A stretch of DNA of 64,000 nt, taken from positions 1,922,001 through 1,986,000 of the forward strand of contig NZ_JACCBJ010000001.1 of NCBI RefSeq assembly GCF_013408745.1, given 5' to 3'. Position 1 is the first letter of the stretch, and each line of letters begins with the position of its first letter. The position numbers and the translations under genes were made by a program. Source of the stretch: Leifsonia soli (GTDB taxonomy: Bacteria; Actinomycetota; Actinomycetes; Actinomycetales; Microbacteriaceae). Positions 43,425 through 53,215 of the stretch are shown here, piece by piece. The notes beneath the pieces were generated by a model. It saw only the letters and a list, made by a program, of their open reading frames with translations. It searched no databases and had not been told where the DNA came from.

Positions 43425-45295
43425 AGGTTCACCTCCTCGAGGATCTCTTCGTTCTGTTCGTCCTCCAGGCTGGAGATGACGAAGCGGTAGTGCTCGCTGG
43501 TCGCGAGCAGGTCGTGGTGGGTCCCCACCGCGGTGATGCGGCCGTCCTCCAGCAGCGCCACCCGGTCGGCGAGCATCACCGTGGACGGCCGGTGCGCGAC
43601 GATGAGGGCCGTCGTGGATGCGAGCACCCGGCGCAGCGCGGCCTCGACGAGCGCCTCGGTGTCGACGTCGAGCGCCGACAGCGGGTCGTCGAGCACCAGG
43701 ATGCTGGGGTTCGCGGCGACGGCACGCGCGAGGGCGAGCCGCTGGCGCTGGCCTCCGGACAGGCTGAGCCCCTCCTCGCCGACCTTCGTCTCGACGCCCT
43801 CCGGCAGATCGTAGACGAAGCCCGCCTGAGCCACCTCGAGGGCCTCGGTCAGCACGCGCTCGGCCTCCGCCGAGGCGGGATCGAGGTCGTCGCGGCCGAG
43901 CAGGACGTTGTCGCGCACGGACGCCGAGAACAGCGTCGCATCCTCGAACGCCATGGCGATCGCCTTGCGCAGGTCGTAGCGGGTCAGGTCGCGCACATCC
44001 ACGCCGTCCACCTTCACCGCGCCGCCGGTCACGTCGTAGAGACGCGTCGTCAGCGCTGTGAGCGTCGACTTGCCCGAACCGGTCAGGCCCACCAGCGCCA
44101 TCGTCTCGCCCGGACGGACGGTCAGACGGACGCCGTCGAGAAGGTCGGGGAAGCGCTCCGGCGAGTCCTGGTACCGGAAGTGCACGTCGTCGAAGACGAG
44201 CTCGCCCCGCGGCTCCGCGATGCGCTGGGGCTCGGCCGGATCGGTGATGGCGTTGACCTCGTCCATCACGTCGAAGTAGCGGTCCGCCGCCGTGCGCGTG
44301 TCGAAGGTCATCGACAGCAGGAAGCCGATCGACTCCACCGGGAAACGCAACACGGTCGCCGTGGCGAAGAAGGCGACGAGCTCGCCCACCGACAGCTGAC
44401 CCTGAGCGGACAGCCAGACGCCGACGACCAGGCAGATGCCGAACGCGACATCCGGCACCAGCAGCAGCCACAGCCAGATGCCGGCGATGGCCTTCGCCTT
44501 CTCGATCTCGGTGCCGCGCAGTTCCTCCGCGCGCGACTCGAAGGTCTTCAGGGCGTGCTTTCCGCGTCCGAATGCCTTCAGCACGCGGATGCCGTGCACC
44601 GACTCCTCCACCGCCGTCGCCAGGTCACCGGCCTGGTCCTGGCTGCGCCGGGCGATCACCGAGTACTTGTTCTCGAACACGAACCCGTAGATCCAGAGCG
44701 GGATGGAGCACACCAGGAAGATGAGCCCGAGGATCCAGTTCCACCCGATCAGGATCGCGAACCCGACCACGATGGTGACGACGTTGACCACCAGCAGCAC
44801 GATGCCGAAGGACAGCCACCGGCGGATCATGCTGAGGTCGCTCACCGCGCGCGACAGCAGCTGGCCGCTCGGCCAGCGGTCGTGGAAGGCGACGGGCAGG
44901 TCCTGCAGCTGCGCGTACAGCGCGTTGCGCATCTTGGCCTCGACGTGCGTCCCCGGGGTCAGCACGAACCAGCGCCGCAGCGAGATGAACACCGCTTCGG
45001 CAGCGCCCAGCCCGACCACGAGCAGCGCGGCGGGCCACACGGCCGACGGGTCGCCCGTCGACAGCGGGCCGTCGACCAGCCAGCGCAGCACCTGCGGGAT
45101 GCTCAGCGCGACCAGGCTGGCGAACAGCGCGGCCACCATGCCGAGCACGATGCGGGGCGCGGCGGACTTCGCGTACGGGAGGATGCGCAGCAGGATGCGC
45201 GCGGTGCTCTTCCGCTTCGCGGCGGTCTTCGGAGTCCGAGTGTTCGGAGTCTGTGTGTTCGGAGTCTGTGTGTTCGGAGTCTGGGCGACAGACAT
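43421..45295 (-). CDS. ABC exporter half-transporter A (degenerate catalytic site)
   Basis: 624-residue TMD-NBD fusion. The N-terminal tail is built of TPNTQ repeats (residues about 6-22). Six helices follow, then Walker [10 protein letters not shown], signature LSGGQRQR and Walker [13 protein letters not shown], where the catalytic Glu is Asp. Such a non-cleaving site is normal for one half of heterodimeric exporters. The start ATG 45295 has no clear ribosome site. Whether the nearby Cys-tailed protein is a cargo is unknown. Confidence 0.92.
   Translation of the reverse strand: MSVAQTPNTQTPNTQTPNTRTPKTAAKRKSTARILLRILPYAKSAAPRIVLGMVAALFASLVALSIPQVLRWLVDGPLSTGDPSAVWPAALLVVGLGAAEAVFISLRRWFVLTPGTHVEAKMRNALYAQLQDLPVAFHDRWPSGQLLSRAVSDLSMIRRWLSFGIVLLVVNVVTIVVGFAILIGWNWILGLIFLVCSIPLWIYGFVFENKYSVIARRSQDQAGDLATAVEESVHGIRVLKAFGRGKHALKTFESRAEELRGTEIEKAKAIAGIWLWLLLVPDVAFGICLVVGVWLSAQGQLSVGELVAFFATATVLRFPVESIGFLLSMTFDTRTAADRYFDVMDEVNAITDPAEPQRIAEPRGELVFDDVHFRYQDSPERFPDLLDGVRLTVRPGETMALVGLTGSGKSTLTALTTRLYDVTGGAVKVDGVDVRDLTRYDLRKAIAMAFEDATLFSASVRDNVLLGRDDLDPASAEAERVLTEALEVAQAGFVYDLPEGVETKVGEEGLSLSGGQRQRLALARAVAANPSILVLDDPLSALDVDTEALVEAALRRVLASTTALIVAHRPSTVMLADRVALLEDGRITAVGTHHDLLATSEHYRFVISSLEDEQNEEILEEVNL
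45240..45284. repeat. Three 15-bp tandem repeats in the exporter 5' end
   Basis: Units 45240-45254, 45255-45269 and 45270-45284 (the last with one change) encode TPNTQ copies on the minus strand. A degenerate fourth unit lies at 45225-45239. Confidence 0.9.
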
Positions 45296-45462
45296 GGATG
45301 ATCCGTTTTCTGTGAGTGTCCGACGTCATGGAGCCGGCGGCGAGCACGCGGAGGAGTCGCCGAAGACACGCCGACGATGGCGGGTCTTGTGATGGGGATG
45401 CGAGGAGCGCCCGCGGACGCTCCCGGTGTCGTGCGCCGCGGCGCGCGGCGAAGGGCGGGGAG

Positions 45463-45549
45463 CTACCGCCCGGACGGTCGGGCGTCGGCCGCGAGGGCGG
45501 CGACGAACCCGGGCACGGTGATCTTTCGTGCGGTCTCGATCGTCGTCAT
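45463..45549 (-). CDS. Possible 28-residue small protein or leader peptide before the ABC exporter
   Basis: ATG 45549 to TAG 45463 encodes MTTIETARKITVPGFVAALA plus eight residues ending in SGR. GGGAGGA lies four to five bases upstream of the ATG, a good ribosome site, and TTGCGT with a 17-base gap to ATAAGC (about 45612-45633) could be its promoter. It precedes the exporter operon by 167 bp, which otherwise holds nothing I recognise. It may be a regulatory leader or simply chance. Confidence 0.35.
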   Translation of the reverse strand: MTTIETARKITVPGFVAALAADARPSGR

Positions 45550-45670
45550 GGCGTCCTCCCAGCCTCGATGTACACGTCCGTTGTGCCGCGACAAGGCAGC
45601 CCTACAGCTTATGCCCAGGTTCACAGGAAACGCAATACCCCGTCGAGACGTGAGTCGTTGCGGGAAATCG

Positions 45671-45703
45671 CGTCGAGTGGTGACGTGATGTCACCACTCG
45701 ACG
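45671..45703. terminator. Hairpin terminator after the dimethylargininase-fusion gene
   Basis: Perfect 14-bp arms CGTCGAGTGGTGAC (45671-45684) and its complement (45690-45703), loop GTGAT. No T-tract. The outer CGTCGAG resembles the PE family ends. Confidence 0.75.
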
Positions 45704-45711
45704 GGAGGGGG

Positions 45712-46950
45712 TCAGCGGATGCGGACCGAGAGGCAGGTGACGCAGCCCTCGAGCTTCTCGAACTCGGAGATGTCGACCTGGACGACCGTGTAGCCGAGGT
45801 CCTCGACGAGCGCCACCGACTGCGGGGCGGAGGACGACATCAGCACGGTGTCGTCGGAGAGCACGACGACCGCGGTGCCGTGGGCCTCGGGCACCGGGAG
45901 GAAGCGCTCGAAGACGCGCGTGTCGTCCACGATCGGCTCGTAGCCGATCACGGTTCCGTCGGGCAGGGCGGTCACGGCCGTCTTGAGGTGCAGTGCCTTG
46001 GTGACCGGCACGGCGACGACGGTGTACCCGAGCGGCGCCGCGATGGCACGGAGCTGGCGGATGCCCTCCGCGTTCGTGCGTCCGCCGCGGCCGACATAGA
46101 CGGTCGAGCCGACCTTGAGCACGTCGCCGCCCTCGAGCGTCCCCGGCGCCTCGATGCGCTCCAGGTGCAGCCCCTGGGCGCGCAGCGCGGCCTCGGTGCC
46201 GACGACCTCCGCGCGGCGGGACTCCGCGCCGGGCAGGGTGATCACAGCGGTGTCGCCCAGGACGACGGCGGTGTCCTCCACGAACACCGAGTCGGCCAGC
46301 GTGTCGGCGCTCGCCACCTCGACGGTCTGCCAGCCGGCCGCGGACAGTGCGGCGACGTAGGCGTCCCACTGCGCGTCCGCGCGCTCCGCATCCACCGGCT
46401 GACGGTCGATGTGGGTGACCAGGCCCTCGGCGAGGTTGCCGGCGGGGATGCGGACGAGCGCGACCTTGCGGTCGGTCTCGAACCGGCTGCGGGTGCCCTC
46501 GACGATGCGGAACAGCCAGCGGCCGAAGGTCGGGGTGAGCGCGGTGATGGCGACGGCGTAGAGCAGGTTGATCCCCAGCAGGGTGCCGAGCACCGCGACG
46601 ATCAGATCGCCGGTGAGCGGCGAGCCCGCCGAACCGGAGCTCCCCGCCGTCGCCGTGAGAAGCGTCCCGACCGCAGGCGCGAGCACACCGGTCAGCACGC
46701 CCGCGATCAGTGCCGTCCACCACCGGTCGAAGGCACCGACGAAGCCTGCGATCCAGAGCAGCACGAAGGCGATGACGCTGGTCAGCGAGAAGTAGTTGCT
46801 GACGGCGACGATCAACGCCCCCGACGGGGCCGACGACCCGGCGAGGCTCCCCACGTAGAACGCGGCGATCATCGCCGCGTGAACGACGAGGACCACCACG
46901 AGGGCAGCGACAAGGGATGCGATGAGCCGGCGGCCCCAGGAAGACGTCAT
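45712..46950 (-). CDS. Membrane-anchored dimethylarginine dimethylaminohydrolase-like protein
   Basis: 412-residue fusion. Residues about 1-150 form four helices; residues about 160-412 are a guanidino-group-modifying (DDAH) domain with EGGDVLKVG, RTNAEGIRQL, the catalytic His in TKALHLKTAVTAL and the C-terminal catalytic Cys in GCVTCLSVRI (Cys406). DDAH enzymes hydrolyse methylated arginine to citrulline and amine. ATG 46950 lies seven bases after TAGGTT, so it is probably leaderless; an in-frame TTG nine bases earlier is not needed. Function of the membrane half is unknown. Confidence 0.85.
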   Translation of the reverse strand: MTSSWGRRLIASLVAALVVVLVVHAAMIAAFYVGSLAGSSAPSGALIVAVSNYFSLTSVIAFVLLWIAGFVGAFDRWWTALIAGVLTGVLAPAVGTLLTATAGSSGSAGSPLTGDLIVAVLGTLLGINLLYAVAITALTPTFGRWLFRIVEGTRSRFETDRKVALVRIPAGNLAEGLVTHIDRQPVDAERADAQWDAYVAALSAAGWQTVEVASADTLADSVFVEDTAVVLGDTAVITLPGAESRRAEVVGTEAALRAQGLHLERIEAPGTLEGGDVLKVGSTVYVGRGGRTNAEGIRQLRAIAAPLGYTVVAVPVTKALHLKTAVTALPDGTVIGYEPIVDDTRVFERFLPVPEAHGTAVVVLSDDTVLMSSSAPQSVALVEDLGYTVVQVDISEFEKLEGCVTCLSVRIR

Positions 46951-46957
46951 GGGATCC

Positions 46958-46963
46958 AACCTA
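46958..46963 (-). promoter_or_regulatory. -10 box TAGGTT for the dimethylargininase fusion
   Basis: Seven bases upstream of ATG 46950 on the minus strand. Confidence 0.45.
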
Positions 46964-46974
46964 GCGGAGCGCTG

Positions 46975-48030
46975 CTATGCGTTCGCTGGCTCCCGGAGCC
47001 GGCCGAGCGCGAGCTCGTCCGCCGCCTGCAGCGTGGTGATGCCGCGCTGGTCGGCCGCGCGGAAGATCTCGGCGACCGTGTCGCCGATCCGCTCGACTCG
47101 CTCCTGCGTCGCCTCGGCCGTCACGCCGGGCTCGCCCGCCATCGACAGGAAGATCACACCACCCGCGTTGACGACGAAATCGGGGGCCCAGAGGATGCCG
47201 CGCTCGGCCAGGCGCTCCGCTCCGGAGCGGTGCGCGAGCTGGTTGTTCGCGGGACCGACGACGGCCGCGACCCGCAGCTCGTCGATCACCCGGTCGGTCA
47301 GCACGCCGCCGACACCGGCGGGGACGAACACGTCGCCCTCGACACGGTGGGCGTCCTCCGGCTCCACCCACGTGGCTCCGAGGGCGTCGGCGAGAGCGCG
47401 CTTCGCGGGGTTCACGTCGGTCACCGTCAGCACGGCTCCCTCACTGGCGAGACGCATCGCGATGAGCGACCCGACATGGCCGAGTCCGAGCACGATGACG
47501 TGGCGGCCGGCGACATCCCGGCTGCCGAACGCCCGCTCCATGGTGGCCTGCAGGCTGGCGTATACGCCCGCCGCGGTCGCATCGCTGGGCTCGCCGACAC
47601 CGCCCTCCGACGGCGGGAGGCCGCAGACGTGGGCGGTGCGCGTCGCGACGACGGACATGTCCTCCGCGCTCGTGCCGACATCCTCCGCCGTCATGTAGCT
47701 GCCGCCGAGCGTCTCGACCGCGTCGCCGAGATCGAGCATGGCCTCGTAACGCTCGGTCGGCGTGAGCACCGTGCCCCGCGGCACGTAGACGACGGCCTTG
47801 CCGCCGCCGCGGTTGAGGCCCGCAGCGGCGTTCTTGAGCGTCATGCCCTCGGCCAGCCGAAGCGAGTCGGCGACCGCCTCCTGCCAGGAGTCGTAGGTCC
47901 AGACCCGGCAGCCGCCGAGGGCGGGGCCGAGGACGGTGGAGTGGACCGCGATGCTGATGGTGAGGCCGCTCCGCCTCCCCTTCACGACGTGCAGTGTTTC
48001 GTGCGGCAGGTCTGCGGGCAGGACGGACAT
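46975..48030 (-). CDS. Glu/Leu/Phe/Val dehydrogenase family enzyme
   Basis: 351-residue amino acid dehydrogenase of the leucine/valine type, deaminating a branched-chain or aromatic amino acid with NAD. Motifs: GPALGGCRVW, KNAAAGLNRGGGKAVV with the catalytic Lys, TAEDVGTS, Rossmann segment VIVLGLGHVGSLIA (about 175-188) and GPANNQLA near the end. ATG 48030 follows GAGGAG. The short length matches Val/Leu dehydrogenases rather than GDH. Gap to the next gene upstream is 104 bp with nothing notable. Confidence 0.9.
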   Translation of the reverse strand: MSVLPADLPHETLHVVKGRRSGLTISIAVHSTVLGPALGGCRVWTYDSWQEAVADSLRLAEGMTLKNAAAGLNRGGGKAVVYVPRGTVLTPTERYEAMLDLGDAVETLGGSYMTAEDVGTSAEDMSVVATRTAHVCGLPPSEGGVGEPSDATAAGVYASLQATMERAFGSRDVAGRHVIVLGLGHVGSLIAMRLASEGAVLTVTDVNPAKRALADALGATWVEPEDAHRVEGDVFVPAGVGGVLTDRVIDELRVAAVVGPANNQLAHRSGAERLAERGILWAPDFVVNAGGVIFLSMAGEPGVTAEATQERVERIGDTVAEIFRAADQRGITTLQAADELALGRLREPANA

Positions 48031-48134
48031 CGGTGTCTCCTCGTGGGATCGCGGTGAAAAGGTGTGACGGTCTTGTGGACCGTCGTCCATTCTCCCGCGA
48101 CCCGGCCGCGGAGGCAACGTCGCCGCGCGTTCTC

Positions 48135-49715
48135 CTAGTGGAAGAAGTGGCGCTCGCCCGTGAAGTACATGGTCACGCCGGCCGCCTTCGCCGCCGCGAT
48201 CACGTCCTCGTCGCGGATGCTGCCGCCCGGCTGCACGATCGCCCGCACACCGGCGTCGATCAGGATCTGCGGGCCGTCGGCGAACGGGAAGAACGCGTCG
48301 GAGGCCGCGACGGACCCGACCGCGCGCTCTCCCGCCCGGCTCACCGCCAGGGTGCACGAGTCGACGCGGTTGACCTGGCCCATCCCGACCCCGACGGACG
48401 CGCCGTCGTGGGCGAGCAGGATGGCGTTCGACTTCACCGCGCGGCACGCCTTCCACGCGAACTCGAGATCGGCGCGGGTCGCAGCGTCCGCCTCCTCGCC
48501 GGCCACCAGCGTCCATCCGGCGGACGAGAACTCATCGAACCGATCCGAGTCCTGCACGAGCACGCCACCCGAGATCTGGCGGAACTCGGTCAGCGCCCGG
48601 GCGTACCCCTCGGGCAGCTGCAGGATGCGGAGGTTCTTCTTCGTCTGCAGAAGCTCCAGCGCCTCCGGCTCGTAGGCCGGGGCGATGAGCACCTCGGTGA
48701 AGATCCCCTTCACGGTCTCGGCCATGGCGAGCGTGACCGTGCGGTTGGCCGCGATGACCCCGCCGTACGCCGACACCGGGTCGCACTCGTGCGCCTTGCG
48801 GTGCGCTTCGGCGATGTCGTCCGCCACCGCGATCCCGCACGGGTTCGCGTGCTTGATGATGGCGACGGCCGGCTCGCGGAAGTCGTAGGCACTGCGCAGC
48901 GCGGCGTCCGCATCCACGTAGTTGTTGTACGACATCTCCTTGCCGCCGAGCTGGGTCGCCTGGGCGATGCCGGTGCCCTTCGGGTCGGCGTAGAGAGCGG
49001 CCGCCTGGTGGGAGTTCTCGCCGTAGCGGAGGGTCTGCTTGAGCTCGGCCCGCGCCTCCCAGCGCTCGGGGAAGTCGTCCGTGGAGGGGGCGTCACCGGC
49101 GAACCAGGCGGCGACGGCGCCGTCGTAGGCGGCCGTGTGCGCGAAGGCCTTCGACGCGAGCTCACGGCGCTGGTCGAAGGTCGTTCCGCCCGCGGCGACC
49201 GCCGCGACGATGCCGTCGTAGTCGGAGGGCGACACCACGATCGCCACGTTCGCGTGGTTCTTCGCGGCGGCGCGGACCATCGCCGGGCCGCCGATGTCGA
49301 TCTGCTCGACGACATCGTTCCCGACCGCTCCGGAGGCCACCGTCTCGACGAAGGGGTACAGGTTGACGACGACGAGCTCGAACGGCTCGATGCCGAGGTC
49401 CTTGAGCTGCTCCTCATGCGACGCCAGGCGCAGATCGGCGAGCAGGCCGGAGTGGATGGCCGGGTGGAGCGTCTTCACGCGCCCGTCGAGCGACTCCGGG
49501 AAGCCGGTGACGCTCGCGACATCGGTCACCTCGTGGCCCGCATCGCGGATGGTCTGCGCCGTCGAGCCGGTCGAGACGATCTCGACGCCCGCCGCGGCGA
49601 GCGCCCCGGCCAGGTCGAGCAGACCGGTCTTGTCGCTGACCGAGATCAGGGCGCGACGGATCGGGACGATGTCCCGCTCGCGGTACAGGCTGGCGTCGTG
49701 ACGGGGTCCGCTCAT
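48135..49715 (-). CDS. purH: Bifunctional AICAR formyltransferase/IMP cyclohydrolase
   Basis: 526-residue enzyme for the last two steps of IMP synthesis. The N-terminal MGS-like cyclohydrolase domain (about 15-160) has [20 protein letters not shown] and [13 protein letters not shown]; the C-terminal AICAR transformylase domain has [12 protein letters not shown], the catalytic KHANPCG motif and [12 protein letters not shown] 49715 overlaps purN (ATGA). It uses 10-formyl-THF, the product of the FolD step. Confidence 0.98.
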   Translation of the reverse strand: MSGPRHDASLYRERDIVPIRRALISVSDKTGLLDLAGALAAAGVEIVSTGSTAQTIRDAGHEVTDVASVTGFPESLDGRVKTLHPAIHSGLLADLRLASHEEQLKDLGIEPFELVVVNLYPFVETVASGAVGNDVVEQIDIGGPAMVRAAAKNHANVAIVVSPSDYDGIVAAVAAGGTTFDQRRELASKAFAHTAAYDGAVAAWFAGDAPSTDDFPERWEARAELKQTLRYGENSHQAAALYADPKGTGIAQATQLGGKEMSYNNYVDADAALRSAYDFREPAVAIIKHANPCGIAVADDIAEAHRKAHECDPVSAYGGVIAANRTVTLAMAETVKGIFTEVLIAPAYEPEALELLQTKKNLRILQLPEGYARALTEFRQISGGVLVQDSDRFDEFSSAGWTLVAGEEADAATRADLEFAWKACRAVKSNAILLAHDGASVGVGMGQVNRVDSCTLAVSRAGERAVGSVAASDAFFPFADGPQILIDAGVRAIVQPGGSIRDEDVIAAAKAAGVTMYFTGERHFFH

Positions 49716-50305
49716 GCTCGGGCAAGCTCCTCGAGGTCGATGTGTCCGTTGGCGATGTCGAGCACGGCGTCGATGAGCAGCCGTCGCTCCACGGGTTTGA
49801 TGCGCTCGTGGAGGGCGGCCTCGGTGTCGCCCGGCTCCACCTCCACGCGCTCCTGGCTGATGATGGGGCCGGCGTCCACACCGTTGTCGACGACGATCAG
49901 GCTGGCGCCGGTCTGGGTCACGCCGGCGGCGAGGGCGTCGCGAACCGCGTGAGCGCCCGGGAACTCCGGCAGGTACGCCGGGTGGGTGTTGATCAGCCAC
50001 GGCGAGAGCGCCTCGACCACGCGCGGCGGAACCAGGCGCATGAAGCCGGACAGGATGGTCAGGTCGGGCTCCCACTGCCGGATCTGCTCGAGCAGGGCGT
50101 CGCCCCACTCCTCGCGGCTCGGGTACGAGGTGAAGGGCACCGTGAAGGTCGGGATGCCGAAGCGCTCCGCGTGCTCCAGGCCGTCCGCATCCCGGTCGGC
50201 GCCGACGGCCACAACGCGGGCGGGGAACTCGGCGTCCTCCGACGCCTCCAGCAGGGCACGCAGGTTGGAGCCGCCACCGGAGATCAGCACCACGATCGAG
50301 AGCAC
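49712..50305 (-). CDS. purN: Phosphoribosylglycinamide formyltransferase
   Basis: 197-residue enzyme transferring a formyl group from 10-formyl-THF to GAR in purine synthesis. Seen: [14 protein letters not shown] (residues 6-19), [10 protein letters not shown] and the catalytic cluster [16 protein letters not shown] with Asn-His, then the Asp in [13 protein letters not shown] 50305 has TAGGCT six bases upstream and no ribosome site, so it seems leaderless. Overlaps purH by four bases. Confidence 0.97.
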   Translation of the reverse strand: MLSIVVLISGGGSNLRALLEASEDAEFPARVVAVGADRDADGLEHAERFGIPTFTVPFTSYPSREEWGDALLEQIRQWEPDLTILSGFMRLVPPRVVEALSPWLINTHPAYLPEFPGAHAVRDALAAGVTQTGASLIVVDNGVDAGPIISQERVEVEPGDTEAALHERIKPVERRLLIDAVLDIANGHIDLEELARA

Positions 50306-50311
50306 GCCACC

Positions 50312-50317
50312 AGCCTA
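50312..50317 (-). promoter_or_regulatory. -10 box TAGGCT for leaderless purN-purH
   Basis: Six bases before GTG 50305 on the minus strand. Confidence 0.5.
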
Positions 50318-50340
50318 GCGGCGCTCGGCGACCGCCTCGG

Positions 50341-51642
50341 TCACCGCCGGCCGCGCCCGGCCGCCGCCAACCCGATCGCCGAGGCGACCGCGACCTCCGC
50401 CGCCGCGAGTCCGGCGACGATCCACGGGTTCGGGCCGACGTCGTGCAGCCTTCCCGGACCGAGGGCGCCGGACGACCACCACGCCAGCAGCCCGAGCTGG
50501 ATGCCCGCGACCGCGCCGATCCCCACGGCGATCAGCAGGAGCGCCCGCAGACCGTCCAGTCCGCGCACGGCCGTGCGGGAGCGGACGAGGACCCCGGAGA
50601 CGAAGCCCGCAAGGATCGGGACGACCACGCCGACGAGCCCGAAGCTCCAGCCGCCGGCCGGGATGATGCCGAAGATCGGGAGCCCGGGCACCGGCCCCAG
50701 CGCTGTGCCGATCGGACTCACAGACGACCCCGTGCCGAGGGCGAATCCGGGCCCGACCAGCCAGGACGCCATCCACACGACCACGTTCGGGATGACGGCG
50801 AGCTGTCCGATGGTCAGCGCAGCACCGCCGGCGACACCGGTCTGGAGCTGCTCGTACAGGCTGATGATCGATCCGTAGTTGCCGAAGATGAGGAGCGCGA
50901 CGACGAGTGCGGCGACGCCGATCACGATGGCGGTCGCCGCCGTCCCCGCCCGCAGGGCGGCACCCGCTCCGGTGCGCAGCGCGCCGGGGATCGGTGCGGT
51001 CGCCGTCCGCAGCACCGCGAGGACGGCCGGTGCGGCCGTCCGTCCGGACGTCGGGCCGCCGGAGCCGCCGTCGAAGGCGCCGGTCGCATCCCTGTCATCC
51101 GGGGACGACCGCGGAGTCTCGGAGAAAGCTCCTCCGCGCAGCGCCGCGAACCCGAAACCGGCCGCGATTCCGACCCCGTACACGAACGGCGGGAGGACGA
51201 TGCCCTGCCAGATCGACGACTGCACCATCGGGGAACCCGCGGTCAGGACGACCAGGGTCGAGATCACGGCGAAGGTCACGAGCGCGCTGAGGGCGCCGAC
51301 GAGACGCTGATCCGTCTCCGCCGCGCGCATCCCTGTCCGCACGCCCAGCCCGGCGGTGAGCGCGGCGAACCCCAGCAACGCGATCGTCACCTGGAACGGC
51401 ACGGCCGCGCCGGGAAGCCCGAGCTGCGCGACCGTCTGCGGGTCGAGCGAGACGGTCAGGTTCACGCCGTGTCCGACCAGCCAGACATCGGCGGCCGAAC
51501 GCCACACCACGGTGAAGTCGGCGCCCAGCTGATACTGCGCCGCCCAGAGGATGGTGATGGGGACGAGGCAGATCCCGATGCCGATGGCGGCGACGATGAG
51601 CGCTTCCAGCGCGGCGAGCAGGGCGACGGTTGTGCGACTCAT
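50341..51642 (-). CDS. DUF6350-family polytopic membrane protein
   Basis: 433-residue protein with about ten predicted helices and a hydrophilic Gly/Ser/Asp-rich loop near residues 170-200. Its place beside purN and its topology fit the actinobacterial DUF6350 family, whose corynebacterial relative has been linked to cell division; function here is not established. ATG 51642 has TAGGCT ten bases upstream. It is 36 bp from purN and in the same direction. Confidence 0.75.
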   Translation of the reverse strand: MSRTTVALLAALEALIVAAIGIGICLVPITILWAAQYQLGADFTVVWRSAADVWLVGHGVNLTVSLDPQTVAQLGLPGAAVPFQVTIALLGFAALTAGLGVRTGMRAAETDQRLVGALSALVTFAVISTLVVLTAGSPMVQSSIWQGIVLPPFVYGVGIAAGFGFAALRGGAFSETPRSSPDDRDATGAFDGGSGGPTSGRTAAPAVLAVLRTATAPIPGALRTGAGAALRAGTAATAIVIGVAALVVALLIFGNYGSIISLYEQLQTGVAGGAALTIGQLAVIPNVVVWMASWLVGPGFALGTGSSVSPIGTALGPVPGLPIFGIIPAGGWSFGLVGVVVPILAGFVSGVLVRSRTAVRGLDGLRALLLIAVGIGAVAGIQLGLLAWWSSGALGPGRLHDVGPNPWIVAGLAAAEVAVASAIGLAAAGRGRR

Positions 51643-51697
51643 GACCGAACGGAGCCTACCGGCGCGCAGACGGCTCAGGCCGCCGACACTTCGGCGC

Positions 51698-53083
51698 TCA
51701 GGAGACCGTGACGACCGGCGTCTCGTCGTCGGTCGTCTCCGGCGCGGTGATGGCCGGTCGTTGCACGAGCTCGAGCACCGCGACCACGAGCGCTGCGAGC
51801 ACCAGGGTCCAGATGACCAGCGCGGGCGTCAACGGGCGGACGAACAGCACGACCGCCGCGGCGATCACCGCCACCGCGGCCCGCAGCAGCGTGCGCTGGG
51901 CGTACATCCACTCCCCCGCCCTGCCCGTCGTGATGCCGTGGCTCTCCGCGGACGCACGGACCCAGGAGACCCCCGCGCCGAAGAAGCCACGCAGCCGCCG
52001 GGGAACGGCGAACGGACCGGAGAACCACCCGACGACCGCGACCGCGATGGCGAGCACCAGCACGGCGACCGCGGTCGCGATCATCGCGTCCGTCACGGTC
52101 GAATACAAGGTCTGCGCCAGCCCGGACGGCACCAGCGACGGAGACACCGAGGAGACGAACACGATCCGCCCGATGCCGATCGCCGCCAGAGTGATTCCCA
52201 TGGCGAGGGCGAGTGCGACCGCTGCCCAGACGAGCGCGAGAGCGCGTCGACGCGCCACGACGACACCGAGTGCGAGCAGGGCGATCGCGACCCAGGGCAG
52301 CCATGCGCCGGCGGCGACAGCCAGCCCGTAGAACAGCTGCAGTGTCGGGATGGAGGAGTTCTGGGCGACCGTGATCGTGCGATCCACCGACGGGATCTGC
52401 GCGGCGAAGCTGACGCCCTGCTCCACCAGCAGCTGTTTCACGCGGTCGATGATCGGGCCGAGTTGGATGCCGACCGAGCCGTCCGAGCCGACGGTGATCG
52501 CCGCATTCGGGTCGTTCTGCATGGTCGCGATCAGCTGGTCGTGACTCGTCCGGAGCGCCTGCTGCCAGACCTGTGCGAACGCCTCGGAGGCCACGAATCG
52601 CTGGACGGTCGACTGCAGCAGCGACACGATGCCCTGAGCCAGCGGCCCCTTCAGCGACTCCAGCGCCTTGGTGGCGACCGGGCCGGTGCCGAGGCCCGTG
52701 ATGCCGTCGATCACCTGGGAGGTGAGCTGGTCGATGTCGACGTTGTCCTGCACAGCCTTCACGGCCTCATCGGTGACGAACGCCTGCACGCCCGGGTCGT
52801 GGGCGAGCGGGGCGTACGTCGCGACGAACGAGTCCGTGTCCGTCAGCTGCACCTTCGCCCACGAGGCGATCACGGCGACGGGCGCGAGGATCGCGCCAAT
52901 GACGATCAGGACCGTCGCGAGCAGCGTCCACGCCCAGCTGCGCTGCCGCTTCACCGGCTCCGGCCGAGGGATCGGCACGGTGTCGCCGTCGGCCGTCGGC
53001 TCAGCGCTCCTGCGGAGGGCGGCGTTCTCCTCCTCCAGAGCGGCGATGCGCTGCAAGAGCTCGGTGTTCGTCGGACGAGCCAT
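51698..53083 (-). CDS. Membrane protein with N-terminal coiled coil, function unknown
   Basis: 461-residue protein. ATG 53083 is preceded by AAGGAGG at seven bases. A short leucine-zipper-like coil (ELLQRIAALEEENAALRR, residues about 6-23) and a Pro-rich linker precede TM1 (about 50-72). An extracytoplasmic helical domain (about 75-245) has conserved-looking DTDSFVATYAPLAHDPGVQAF, followed by five or six helices and an acidic tail. No recognised family. Same direction as DUF6350 with a 55-bp gap. Confidence 0.75.
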   Translation of the reverse strand: MARPTNTELLQRIAALEEENAALRRSAEPTADGDTVPIPRPEPVKRQRSWAWTLLATVLIVIGAILAPVAVIASWAKVQLTDTDSFVATYAPLAHDPGVQAFVTDEAVKAVQDNVDIDQLTSQVIDGITGLGTGPVATKALESLKGPLAQGIVSLLQSTVQRFVASEAFAQVWQQALRTSHDQLIATMQNDPNAAITVGSDGSVGIQLGPIIDRVKQLLVEQGVSFAAQIPSVDRTITVAQNSSIPTLQLFYGLAVAAGAWLPWVAIALLALGVVVARRRALALVWAAVALALAMGITLAAIGIGRIVFVSSVSPSLVPSGLAQTLYSTVTDAMIATAVAVLVLAIAVAVVGWFSGPFAVPRRLRGFFGAGVSWVRASAESHGITTGRAGEWMYAQRTLLRAAVAVIAAAVVLFVRPLTPALVIWTLVLAALVVAVLELVQRPAITAPETTDDETPVVTVS

Positions 53084-53166
53084 CGGCGCCTCCTTCCGGC
53101 ACGGTGCGCTCACTGTAGCGCCGGGGCCGCGGTGTGCGGCAGGGAGTATCTGACCGGGTACGACGA

Positions 53167-53193
53167 AGGCCGGGACCGCAGTGGTCCCGGCCT
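53167..53193. terminator. Hairpin terminator of sucCD
   Basis: Perfect 11-bp arms AGGCCGGGACC (53167-53177) and GGTCCCGGCCT (53183-53193), loop GCAGT, just past the sucD stop. Confidence 0.8.
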
Positions 53194-53215
53194 CCGGTGT
53201 CCGTGCGTCGCGCGC

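Noticed and set aside
45377..45688. 103-codon plus-strand ORF in the gap before the exporter
   Set aside because: No ribosome site, runs through the hairpin at 45671 and has no recognisable features.
45316..48057. 913-codon plus-strand frame
   Set aside because: Antisense shadow of the DDAH fusion and dehydrogenase genes, both of which have clear motifs.
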